Shown one piece after another: positions 1 to 7,286 of a DNA stretch of 14,755 nucleotides. Position 1 is the stretch's first letter, and the number at the start of each line of letters is the position of its first letter. The position numbers and the translations under genes were made by a program. The notes under the pieces were generated by a model. The model made no database searches, was not told where the DNA came from, and was given only the letters and a program-made list of their open reading frames with translations. The DNA is from an uncultured Clostridium sp. (lineage in GTDB: Bacteria > Bacillota > Clostridia > TANB77 > CAG-508), in assembly GCA_900556695.1 (NCBI GenBank), contig USQA01000009.1:1-14755 (forward strand). The letters run 5' to 3'.

Positions 1-936
1 TATTTGTTCTTTGACTAAATCTATTCCAGTTCTCATTTCTGTTATTGGATGTTCTACTTGAATTCTAGTATTTAATTCCATAAAATAAAATTTTTTATCA
101 TCATCTACTAAAAATTCTACTGTTCCACAACTTGTATAATTGGCCGCTTTGACAGCTTTTATTGCTGCATTCCCCATTTTGTTTCTTAATTTTTCATCAA
201 CTATTGTAGAAGGCGTTTCTTCTATTATTTTTTGATGATTTCTTTGTATAGAACAATCTCTTTCTCCTAAATGAACCACATTTCCATGTTCATCTGCTAA
301 AATTTGTATTTCAACATGTCTAGGATTTTTTATATATTTTTCTATATATATTTCATCATCATTAAATGCATTTTTTGCTTCTTGTTTTACTATGTTATAA
401 CTTGTTTCTAATTCTTCAAAAGAATTAACAACTCTAATTCCTTTTCCTCCTCCACCTGCTGAAGCTTTTAATAAAATTGGATATCCTATTTTCTCGCAAA
501 TTAAAATTGCTTCTTTTAGGTTTTTTATACTTCCTTCTGACCCAGGAATAACAGGAACTCCTTCTTTTTTCATTACTTCTTTACTGTTAGACTTGTTTCC
601 TAATAAGTTTATAACTTCAGATTTCGGACCTATAAATTTTATATTTGATTCTTCACAAATTTTCGCAAATTGAGCATTTTCTGATAGAAAACCAAATCCT
701 GGATGAATGCTATCTGCTTTTGTTATATTTGCTGCTTCTATAATATTTTTTATATTCAAATAACTTTGCTTAGAATTTGCTGGGCCTATGCATATTGCTT
801 CATCCGCTAATTTAGTATGCAAAGCATCTTTATCAGCTTCTGAATATACTGCAACTGTTTTTATATTCATCTCTTTGCATGCTCTAATTATACGAACTGC
901 GATTTCTCCACGATTGGCAATTAATATTTTATTCAA
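1..936 (-). CDS. accC: Acetyl-CoA carboxylase, biotin carboxylase subunit AccC (partial, C-terminus off window)
   Basis: Biotin carboxylase carries out the ATP- and bicarbonate-dependent carboxylation of biotin on AccB, the first half-reaction of malonyl-CoA synthesis. I translated 312 residues from the minus strand; the family is about 450, so the C-terminal third is beyond base 1. Seen: N-terminal KILIANRGEIAVRI; HPGFGFLSEN near 78-87; ATP-grasp glycine loop KASAGGGGKGI at 157-167; ERDCSIQRNHQK at 225-236, containing the family Cys and Lys; MELNTRIQVEHP at 286-297 with the catalytic Arg at 291. No ATG fits. I chose TTG at 936 because it gives the usual N-terminus (MNKILIANRG) and lies 9 nt after GGAAGTG, one mismatch from an ideal ribosome binding site. 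A GTG at 948 is in frame but sits inside that site and would add four residues. Last visible gene of the fatty-acid operon, about 28 bp after fabZ. Confidence 0.95.
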   Translation of the reverse strand, partial: MNKILIANRGEIAVRIIRACKEMNIKTVAVYSEADKDALHTKLADEAICIGPANSKQSYLNIKNIIEAANITKADSIHPGFGFLSENAQFAKICEESNIKFIGPKSEVINLLGNKSNSKEVMKKEGVPVIPGSEGSIKNLKEAILICEKIGYPILLKASAGGGGKGIRVVNSFEELETSYNIVKQEAKNAFNDDEIYIEKYIKNPRHVEIQILADEHGNVVHLGERDCSIQRNHQKIIEETPSTIVDEKLRNKMGNAAIKAVKAANYTSCGTVEFLVDDDKKFYFMELNTRIQVEHPITEMRTGIDLVKEQI

Positions 937-964
937 TTTTATTTGCACTTCCCTTCTCTATTTT

Positions 965-1387
965 TTAAACTACTGCAAAAGTTAATTCTCCTTTAGCTAC
1001 TATCTTATCATTTACTGTTGCTATTGCTTCACCTATGCCTATAGGGCCTTTTCTTTTTATTATTTTCACTTCTAATTTTAATTTATCTCCTGGTACTACC
1101 ATTTTTTTAAATTTCATATTGTTTATTCCACCAAACAATGCATTTTTTCCTTTATTTTCTTCCATTGAGAGAATTGCAACTGCTCCTGTTTGTGCTAAAG
1201 ACTCTACAATTAGTACTCCTGGCATTACTGGATTTCCAGGAAAATGTCCTTTAAAATAATCTTCATTTCCACTTACATTTTTGTATGCAATTGCCATTTG
1301 GCCTGGTATGTATTTTTCAACTTTATCTATCATTAAAAAAGGCTCTCTTTGTGGAATTATTTCTTTAATCTCTTCTTTTTTTAACAT
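965..1387 (-). CDS. fabZ: 3-hydroxyacyl-[acyl-carrier-protein] dehydratase FabZ
   Basis: Cytosolic hot-dog-fold dehydratase converting 3-hydroxyacyl-ACP to trans-2-enoyl-ACP in fatty-acid elongation. The protein is 140 residues, normal for FabZ. The N-terminal IIPQREPFLMIDKV stretch and the active-site block GHFPGNPVMPGVLIVESLAQ are typical, with the catalytic His at 48 and Glu at 62. The ATG at 1387 has GAAAGGA a few bases upstream. It begins 12 bp after accB and is followed by accC, the common clostridial order accB-fabZ-accC. FabA is unlikely because of the short length and FabZ-type motif. No separate enoyl reductase gene is visible in this window. Confidence 0.96.
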   Translation of the reverse strand: MLKKEEIKEIIPQREPFLMIDKVEKYIPGQMAIAYKNVSGNEDYFKGHFPGNPVMPGVLIVESLAQTGAVAILSMEENKGKNALFGGINNMKFKKMVVPGDKLKLEVKIIKRKGPIGIGEAIATVNDKIVAKGELTFAVV

Positions 1388-1399
1388 GTTTTTTCCTTT

Positions 1400-1858
1400 C
1401 TATTCAATAACAAATAATTGCGTTCCATATTCTACTGGTTCCCCATCTTTAACAAGAATTTTAGCAATTTTACCATCATATTCTGATTCAATTTCATTCA
1501 TCAATTTCATTGCTTCTATTATGCAAAGTGTGTCTCCTTTTTTTACTTCTTTTCCTATTTCTACATAAGGAGCTGATGTTGGAGAGGGTTTTAAATAAAA
1601 AGTTCCAACCATTGGGGATTTCAATATATTTTTGTTTTCTATTTCATTTTCTTGTTTATTGTTTTGAACTGTAAAATCCATTTGATTATTTTCATTTTTA
1701 ATATTTATTTTTTTATTACTTTCATTGTATTCCTTAACGTTTTTTTCAATATCTTTTTTTATATTTATTTTTGTACCATCTGGTAAACTTATATCTAAAG
1801 ATGAAAGATTTGAATTTTCCATATCTTCTATTAATTGTTTTATTTCTTTATATTCCAT
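1400..1858 (-). CDS. accB: Acetyl-CoA carboxylase biotin carboxyl carrier protein AccB
   Basis: Carrier subunit of acetyl-CoA carboxylase that shuttles carboxybiotin between AccC and the carboxyltransferase. The 152-residue protein has the expected three parts: a helical N-terminal segment (about 1-45), a Lys/Asn/Glu-rich flexible linker (about 40-78), and a C-terminal biotinyl domain starting at SPMVGTFY (81-88). The biotinylation motif is EAMKLMNEIES, with the target lysine at 118. The thumb segment typical of acetyl-CoA carboxylase carriers (YLKPSPTSAPYVEIG, 88-102) separates it from oxaloacetate decarboxylase-type carriers. The start has a strong GGAGGAA site placed inside the end of fabF, 3 bp away. 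Its modifying enzyme is encoded upstream in the same operon (4823-5398). Confidence 0.96.
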   Translation of the reverse strand: MEYKEIKQLIEDMENSNLSSLDISLPDGTKINIKKDIEKNVKEYNESNKKINIKNENNQMDFTVQNNKQENEIENKNILKSPMVGTFYLKPSPTSAPYVEIGKEVKKGDTLCIIEAMKLMNEIESEYDGKIAKILVKDGEPVEYGTQLFVIE

Positions 1859-1861
1859 TTG

Positions 1862-3113
1862 TTATTCCTCCACATCCCACTTTTTAAATATTAGACTTCC
1901 ATTGTGTCCACCAAATCCTAAAGAATTTGACATTGCAATATTTATGTTTGCTTTTCTTGGTTCATTTGGGACTATGTCTAAGTCGCATTCTTCATCTTTT
2001 TCTTTGTAGTTAATTGTAGGTGGAACTATTTGTTCTTCTAAGGCTTTAATGCAAATTATTGCTTCAACACCGCCTGCTGCTCCTAATAAATGTCCTGTGT
2101 TTCCTTTTGTAGAACTTATCATTACATTTGTATTTTTATCTTTATTGTTAAAAACTGTTTTCATTGCTTTAGTTTCAATCGAATCATTTAAATGTGTTGA
2201 TGTACCATGTGCATTTATATAGTCAATTTCCTTTTCAGAAATTTTAGCATTTTTTATTGCCCTTCTCATAGCTTTTGCTGCGCATTCTCCGTCTGGACAT
2301 GGAGATGTAATGTGATATGCATCTGTTGTTGCTCCAAATCCTATGATTTCTCCATATATTTTTGCATTTCTTTTTTTGGCATGTTCTAATTCTTCTAATA
2401 CAATTATTCCTGCTCCTTCTCCCATTACAAATCCATCTCTCTCTTTATCAAATGGTATACTTGCTCTATTTTTATTTTCACTACTTGAAAGTGCTTTCAT
2501 GTTTTCAAATCCTGCTATTCCAACTTCACATATTGCTGCTTCCGTTCCTCCTGCTAAAATTACGTCTTCTTCTCCTAATTTTATAGTTTTATACGCTTCC
2601 CCTATTGCATGAGTTGCTGAACTGCATGCTGTTAAAGTACTTATGGATTCACCCTTAAATCCAAATTCAATTGAAATATTTCCGAGCTGGCATATTTGCA
2701 ATTGACATTGGTATAAACATTGGAGAAATTCTTTTATTTCCTTTTTCGAAATTTATGTTACATTGTTCTTGAATTGTTTTTAGCCCTCCTATTCCTGAAC
2801 TAACAAAAACCCCTACTCTATCAAAATCAGTATTTTCTTTTGTTATACCACTTAAACTAACAGCTTCCCTTGCTGCAATTATTGCAAACTGTGATACTCG
2901 ATCAAGTCTTTTGCTTTGCTTTAACTCAAAATAATCTAAAGGATTATATTCTTTTACTTCTGCATCTAACTTTGTTTTAAAATTATTCGTATCAAATAAA
3001 CTTATTTCATCTATCCCACACTTTTTTTCTTTTATACTTTTCCATGTTTGCTCTACATCTTTTCCTATAGGAGTAATTGCTCCCATTCCTGTTATAACAA
3101 CTCTTCTCTCCAT
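1862..3113 (-). pseudogene. fabF: 3-oxoacyl-[ACP] synthase II FabF, split by a one-base frameshift
   Basis: FabF condenses malonyl-ACP with acyl-ACP in chain elongation. As read, the gene is two overlapping frames: an N-terminal piece that stops at 2667-2669 after ANMPARKYFN, and a C-terminal piece in the next frame. Deleting one base near 2684 (C on the coding strand) restores ANMPAGNISIEFGFKG and a 416-residue protein. That is normal FabF length, with catalytic Cys163 (TACSS), His302 (NAHGTSTH), Lys336 and His341 (KGNTGHLLGAAGG), matching E. coli numbering within one residue. Everything else is intact, so this is either a sequencing or assembly error or a very recent mutation. The likely start is ATG 3113, 7 nt after AAGGAGGA; a longer reading from 3152 adds 13 unconserved residues. 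Neither fragment would be active alone, since the break falls inside the thiolase core. Confidence 0.9.
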
Positions 3114-3153
3114 TTGTTTTTCCTCCTTAAAACAACTATTTATATTAATCATT

Positions 3154-3888
3154 TTACATCAACATTCCACCATCAATATTAATTACTTGACCTGTAATAT
3201 ATGAGCTATCTTCTGATGCTAAGAATTTAACTACATTTGCTACATCTTTAGGTGTTCCCATTCTTTTTAATGGTATTTTATTACTTATTTCATTTTTTAC
3301 TTCTTCTTTTAAAATATCTGTCATTTGAGTCTTAATAAATCCAGGTGCAACCGCATTTACCAGAATATTACGACTTCCAACCTCTTTTGCTAAACTTTTA
3401 GTAAATCCAATTATTCCTGCTTTTGATGATGAATAATTTGTTTGACCTGCATTTCCGCTTATTCCAACTACTGAAGATATATTGATAATTTTTCCTTCTC
3501 TTTTTTTCATCATATACGGTATTACATTTTTAGTAACATTAAATGTTCCAATAAGATTTACATCAATAACATTTTTAAAGTCTTCTGGTTTCATTCTCAT
3601 TAATAACATATCTTTAGTTATTCCTGCATTATTAACCAAAATATCAATTTTACCAAATTCTTCTATTATTTTAGTTGCCATACTTTTTGTATCTTCAAAT
3701 TTTGCAATATTTCCTTTAACTGCTAAGCATTTCACATTATTTTTCTTAATTTCATTTCTAGTTTCTTCTAACTCTTTATTTTCTTGTCTGTAATTTATAG
3801 CAATATCATATCCTTCATTTGCAAGAGTTATAGCTATTTGTTTTCCTATTCCTCTTGTACCTCCTGTTATAAATGCTACTTTATTCAT
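3154..3888 (-). CDS. fabG: 3-oxoacyl-[acyl-carrier-protein] reductase FabG
   Basis: Short-chain dehydrogenase that reduces 3-oxoacyl-ACP to (R)-3-hydroxyacyl-ACP with NADPH. The 244-residue length is typical. Seen: cofactor motif TGGTRGIGK at 8-16, NNAG at 86-89, Asn111, and the catalytic set Ser139, Tyr152, Lys156 in the segment running from NISSVVG to YSSSK. The C-terminus SYITGQVINIDGGMLM is characteristic of FabG. An Arg in the NYRQ segment after the second strand fits NADPH preference. The start codon overlaps the fabD stop by four bases (ATGA), which suggests translational coupling, and AAGGAGGT lies upstream. A different short-chain dehydrogenase is unlikely given its position between fabD and fabF. 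Confidence 0.97.
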   Translation of the reverse strand: MNKVAFITGGTRGIGKQIAITLANEGYDIAINYRQENKELEETRNEIKKNNVKCLAVKGNIAKFEDTKSMATKIIEEFGKIDILVNNAGITKDMLLMRMKPEDFKNVIDVNLIGTFNVTKNVIPYMMKKREGKIINISSVVGISGNAGQTNYSSSKAGIIGFTKSLAKEVGSRNILVNAVAPGFIKTQMTDILKEEVKNEISNKIPLKRMGTPKDVANVVKFLASEDSSYITGQVINIDGGMLM

Positions 3889-4823
3889 AAGTTTTTTACC
3901 TCCTTAATTAGAGTTTCTAATTCTTCGCAATTGCTTACATTCATTATTTTTATAGAATTTTCAAATTTCATTCTTTTTACAAAACTGCTTAAAGTTCTTC
4001 CTGGTCCTATTTCTACAAATGTATCTATTCCATTATCATACATTGTTTGTAAACAAGATGTGAATCTTACTGGATTGCTAATATGTTTTGATAAGATTTC
4101 TATAATATTGTCATTTTCCATATAAGTTTTTCCATCAATATTTTTTACTACTTTAGAATCTTTTTTGTTTATTTTTATTTTAGTAAGTTCTTTTTTTAAG
4201 GCTATAGAACATTTTTCTAATTTTGGTGTATGGAATGGTCCTTCAGTATTTAATAAACTTACTTTTTTTGCACCCATTTCTTTTGCTAGTTCTCCTGCTT
4301 TAACTACAGCCTCTTCTTCTCCTGAAATAACAATTTGCCCTTTTGTATTATAGTTGGCCGGAACAACATATCTGTTATCCATTTTTTTACAAATCTCTTC
4401 AACTTGTTTTTCTCTAAGTCCCATTATTGCGGCCATTTTCCAATTACCTTTAGGCGTTAACTTTTGCATTATTTCTCCTCTTTTTTCTACGACTTTTATT
4501 CCTGTTTCAAAGTCAAAAATTTCATCTTCTATTAATGCTGTATATTCTCCTAAACTTAATCCTGATGACATTTTTGCTTTTATGTTTTTGTTTTTCAAAA
4601 CTTTTAATATTGCTAAACTTTCTGTTAAGATTGCTAATTGTGTATTTTGAGTTTTATTTAATAATTCTTCTGGTCCTTCAAATGATATCTTTTTTATATC
4701 TATACCTGTTATTTTTTTAACTTCATCATATACATTTTTTACTTCTTCATACTTTTCATATAAGTCTTTTCCCATTCCAACTTTTTGAACACCTTGCCCC
4801 GGAAACAAAAATCCAATTTGCAT
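3885..4823 (-). CDS. fabD: Malonyl-CoA:ACP transacylase FabD
   Basis: Transfers the malonyl group from malonyl-CoA to acyl carrier protein, supplying the extender unit. The 312 residues are standard length. Motifs: FPGQGVQKVGMG at 7-18, the nucleophile elbow GLSLGEYTAL with Ser90, Arg115 (malonate carboxylate binding), GPFHTPKL with catalytic His198, and VEIGPGRTLS near the C-terminus. The ATG overlaps the birA stop by one base (TAATG) and has AAAAGGAGAA upstream. It overlaps fabG by four bases, so birA-fabD-fabG form one tightly coupled unit. No fabK or acpP lies beside it, unlike many clostridial clusters. Confidence 0.97.
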   Translation of the reverse strand: MQIGFLFPGQGVQKVGMGKDLYEKYEEVKNVYDEVKKITGIDIKKISFEGPEELLNKTQNTQLAILTESLAILKVLKNKNIKAKMSSGLSLGEYTALIEDEIFDFETGIKVVEKRGEIMQKLTPKGNWKMAAIMGLREKQVEEICKKMDNRYVVPANYNTKGQIVISGEEEAVVKAGELAKEMGAKKVSLLNTEGPFHTPKLEKCSIALKKELTKIKINKKDSKVVKNIDGKTYMENDNIIEILSKHISNPVRFTSCLQTMYDNGIDTFVEIGPGRTLSSFVKRMKFENSIKIMNVSNCEELETLIKEVKNL

Positions 4824-5398
4824 TATACAATTCTCCTTTTTATTCTTTTTTCAAATTCATTGCAAAAATCTGATATAATTTCTAATCTATTAACTTTAAT
4901 TCCAAATTCTTTTTTTATAGATGTTGCTATATTTTTAATATCTTCAGAAAAATTCATTTTTTCTGTATTTATTCCTATTCCTATAACTAAAAACTTTATT
5001 TTTTCTGTATTTATTTTACTTTCTGTTAAAATTCCACCTATCTTTTTATTATTGTACATAATGTCATTTGGTTCCTTTATATCAAGTTTGATATTATATT
5101 TTTTTCTAAATATATCTACTAAAATTTCAGCAATTTCTATTGTTATTCCTTCTAATTTTTCAAACTGACATTCAGCTTTTATATAAAATGAAAAGGCTAT
5201 ATTTTCTCCTTCGTCTGTATGCCATATCCTTCCATGTGTTCCTTTTCCTTTTGTTTGGATATCTGCCATAACTAATGTTCCATTTTGAATAACATTGTTT
5301 TTTATTAATCTCCATACTTCACTTTGCGTTGAATCTATTTGTTTATAAAAGATATATTCTTTTCCTAAAAAATCAGTTTTTAGATTTGGTAATTTCAT
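4823..5398 (-). CDS. birA: Biotin--[acetyl-CoA-carboxylase] ligase, minimal catalytic form (BirA-like)
   Basis: Activates biotin as biotinyl-AMP and attaches it to the lysine of AccB. The protein has only 191 residues. It starts directly at the catalytic domain, with no N-terminal DNA-binding helix-turn-helix. It ends after the helix NEFEKRIKRRIV, leaving little or no room for the usual C-terminal SH3-like domain. Motifs: DSTQ near 22-25, KGKGTHGR at 50-57 (equivalent to GRGRxGR), KEPND at 108-112 (family KWPND, here Trp replaced by Glu), KKIGGILTES at 118-127, and GIGIN at 140-144. It overlaps the upstream synthetase gene by 26 bp and fabD by 1 bp. Its substrate gene accB is in the same operon. 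Without the helix-turn-helix it should not act as a biotin repressor. Confidence 0.9.
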   Translation of the reverse strand: MKLPNLKTDFLGKEYIFYKQIDSTQSEVWRLIKNNVIQNGTLVMADIQTKGKGTHGRIWHTDEGENIAFSFYIKAECQFEKLEGITIEIAEILVDIFRKKYNIKLDIKEPNDIMYNNKKIGGILTESKINTEKIKFLVIGIGINTEKMNFSEDIKNIATSIKKEFGIKVNRLEIISDFCNEFEKRIKRRIV

Positions 5399-7118
5399 CT
5401 AAATTTGCCTGCCTTTTTATCTTATTTGTTGTTGTTTTTATTAGTGGTTCCTCTGTTAAAATCAATCCTCTAATAGCTTTATATTTCGGCATTTTCAAAT
5501 TGATTTCTTTTATTTTTTTGTGAACAATACTTTCTATTTCCTCATATGTTTTAGCATTATATTTTTGTTCAAATTCTTCTTTATCATATACAACTTTTAC
5601 ATGAATCTTTATGTTTTCTTTATCTCTTGATTGTTGTTTTCCAAAAACAAAAGATTCTTTTATGCCTTCTATTTGATTTATCAAGTTCTCCATTTCTTCT
5701 GGGAATATATTTTTACCGTTTTTTAGCACTATTACACTTTTCTTTCTTCCACATATAAATATATATCCTTCTTCATCAATTTTGGCTAAATCTCCTGTAT
5801 AAAACCAATCATTCTTAAATGATTCTTTTGTTGCTTTTTTATTATTGTAATATCCTAATGCTATATTAGGCCCTTTTACTACAAGTTCTCCTATTTGCTC
5901 ATTATCTGCATTTACAATCTTTGCCTCACAACTAGGAACTACTTTTCCTACAGAACCTATTTTGTTTTCTTTATTGGTTCCAACTGCTATTACTGGTGAT
6001 GTTTCTGTTAAACCATATCCTTGAACCAAATTTATTCCTAATAATCTATATTTTTCTTCAATTTTTTGATTTAATGATGCAGCTCCACTAATAAGTAATT
6101 TAACTTTGCCTCCTAACATGTCATGAATGTCTTTAAATACTTCTTTTCTTTCTTGCATTGAAGCATTTTTTAGTTTTTCTTCCTTTTCTAATATTTCTTC
6201 TAATTCACCTTGTTTTTCTAATTTTTTTCTAATCATACCAAATATTCTTTCATAAATACCTGGCACACATGCCATTACTGTTACATTGTATTCATTTAAG
6301 TTTTGTATAATATGTCTTATTCCATCGCAAAATACAGTTTGAGCACCTTTATATAAAGAAAATAAAAATCCAACAGTACACTCAAAAACATGATGTATAG
6401 GTAATATTGAAAGAACTACATCTTCACTTGTTACATCTAATACACTTCCTATATCCATCAAATTTGAGCATATATTTTTATGAGAAAGTGCAACTACTTT
6501 TGAATTTGATGTTGTTCCTGATGTAAACAACATTATGCTCATCTTTTTATTATCAATCTCTGCATTAATAAATTCTTTAGTTCCATTTTTTATTAATTCT
6601 TTTCCTTTATTTATCAACTCATTTTGTGAATATATTTCTTCTGTATTTTCTTTATCATCCTTGTTCTCTTTATTTTTTTCGTTGTCCATCGAAATCAAGT
6701 ATTTTAGTTTATTGTTATTGCTATTTTTTATTTTATTTAATATCTTTTCATATTTGTTAGAATAAAAAATAGCTTCAACTTCTGATCTTTCTATTACTGA
6801 TTTTAATTCATTTTCTGGCAAAGCCTTATCAATTGGAACTACTATTCCTGTACCACATACAATAGATAAATACGCAATTTCCCATTCATATCTATTTTCT
6901 CCTATAACAGCAATTCTTTTTTCTTTTAGCCCAATATCAATCAATGCAGTTCCTAGTGAATTTATCATATTTCTTACTTCTTTATGTGAAATTGTTTTAT
7001 ATTTTCCTTCTTCTATTTTTATTTTATATGCTATTTTATCTCCGTACATTTCACCTGTCTTATTTAACATATCTTTTAAATCTGTTATCTCAGTTATTTC
7101 ATATAATCTTTCACTCAT
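5373..7118 (-). CDS. AMP-forming acyl-CoA (or acyl-ACP) synthetase, long-chain fatty-acid ligase type
   Basis: Member of the ANL adenylate-forming superfamily that activates a carboxylic acid as acyl-AMP, then transfers it to a thiol. In order over 581 residues: phosphate loop FTSGTTSNSK (198-207), a His-rich substrate segment ILPIHHVFE (238-246), GYGLTETSP (367-375), YTGDL (440-444), GRKK hinge (457-460), NGKNIFPEE (467-475), and a C-terminal catalytic lysine around 566 in TTNKIKR. This pattern matches long-chain fatty-acid ligases. Residues about 145-162 form a Lys/Asn/Glu-rich insertion. As first gene of a fatty-acid synthesis operon, it could recycle free or exogenous fatty acids onto CoA or ACP; that role is inferred, and the sequence cannot tell CoA from ACP as acceptor. 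The start has only a weak GAGAG ribosome binding site. Confidence 0.88.
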   Translation of the reverse strand: MSERLYEITEITDLKDMLNKTGEMYGDKIAYKIKIEEGKYKTISHKEVRNMINSLGTALIDIGLKEKRIAVIGENRYEWEIAYLSIVCGTGIVVPIDKALPENELKSVIERSEVEAIFYSNKYEKILNKIKNSNNNKLKYLISMDNEKNKENKDDKENTEEIYSQNELINKGKELIKNGTKEFINAEIDNKKMSIMLFTSGTTSNSKVVALSHKNICSNLMDIGSVLDVTSEDVVLSILPIHHVFECTVGFLFSLYKGAQTVFCDGIRHIIQNLNEYNVTVMACVPGIYERIFGMIRKKLEKQGELEEILEKEEKLKNASMQERKEVFKDIHDMLGGKVKLLISGAASLNQKIEEKYRLLGINLVQGYGLTETSPVIAVGTNKENKIGSVGKVVPSCEAKIVNADNEQIGELVVKGPNIALGYYNNKKATKESFKNDWFYTGDLAKIDEEGYIFICGRKKSVIVLKNGKNIFPEEMENLINQIEGIKESFVFGKQQSRDKENIKIHVKVVYDKEEFEQKYNAKTYEEIESIVHKKIKEINLKMPKYKAIRGLILTEEPLIKTTTNKIKRQANLDEITKSKN

Positions 7119-7179
7119 ATTTTTCTCTCTTTCTTTGTAAAAATCTATTTAAATTTATAACATATAATTTTTTTTTAGT

Positions 7180-7205
7180 CTTTATACTGAGAAGTCAGTA
7201 TAAAG
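7180..7205. promoter_or_regulatory. Perfect 26-bp palindrome, candidate operator of the fatty-acid operon
   Basis: The arms CTTTATACTGA and TCAGTATAAAG are perfect reverse complements (11 bp each) around the 4-base centre GAAG. It lies between the promoter region and the first gene of the fatty-acid operon, about 60 bp before the ATG at 7118. It is not a terminator: on the minus strand it is followed by A residues. The TACTGA/TCAGTA arms resemble operators of TetR-type repressors. They do not match the FapR consensus I know (TTAGTACCTNGTACTAA) or the FabT type. The regulator is unknown. Confidence 0.5.
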
Positions 7206-7219
7206 TGAAACACCATTCG

Positions 7220-7249
7220 ATTATAAAATGGAACACACCCTTTGGTCAC
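7220..7249 (-). promoter_or_regulatory. Putative sigma-A promoter of the fatty-acid operon
   Basis: On the minus strand there is GTGACC (7249-7244), an 18-base spacer, then a perfect TATAAT (7225-7220), giving transcription from about 7213. The -35 is weak and lies in the arm of the adjacent hairpin. An alternative promoter is TTTCAC (7211-7206) with TATAAA (7186-7181), whose -10 is inside the palindrome. Either layout would let a protein bound at 7180-7205 block transcription. Confidence 0.4.
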
Positions 7250-7279
7250 TTCATTTTTTGCGACCAAAGGGTGTGTCCC
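7230..7279. repeat. Long imperfect inverted repeat (18-bp stem) between valS and the fatty-acid operon; possible terminator or REP-like element
   Basis: The left arm GGAACACACCCTTTGGTC (7230-7247) and right arm GACCAAAGGGTGTGTCCC (7262-7279) pair over 18 bp with one mismatch, which is a G-U pair in minus-strand RNA. The loop is 14 bases. It begins 7 bases after the valS stop, so it could end valS transcription, but on that strand it is followed only by CATTTTATAAT rather than a clean T-run. On the plus strand it is followed by CTTTTTATT. Its GC content is far above its surroundings. The GGGACACAC / GTGTGTCCC ends recall extragenic palindromes of Bacillota genomes; that is a resemblance only. 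Confidence 0.6.
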
Positions 7280-7286
7280 CTTTTTA

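Noticed and set aside
2667..2701. Programmed +1 frameshifting to express fabF
   Set aside because: The joint is GCT-C-GGA with no known slippery pattern, no stop codon at the shift site (the TGA is several codons later) and no visible stimulatory structure. FabF is not known to be recoded. An error or mutation is simpler.
3114..3152. Longer fabF N-terminus beginning MININSC
   Set aside because: The AAGGAGGA site lies inside this extension and points to ATG 3113, which gives the usual N-terminus MERRVVITGMG.
5373..7286. Fatty-acid operon as part of the T-box/valS transcript
   Set aside because: A long hairpin, a TATAAT promoter and a separate palindrome lie between valS and the synthetase gene, so independent transcription is more likely, though some read-through cannot be excluded.
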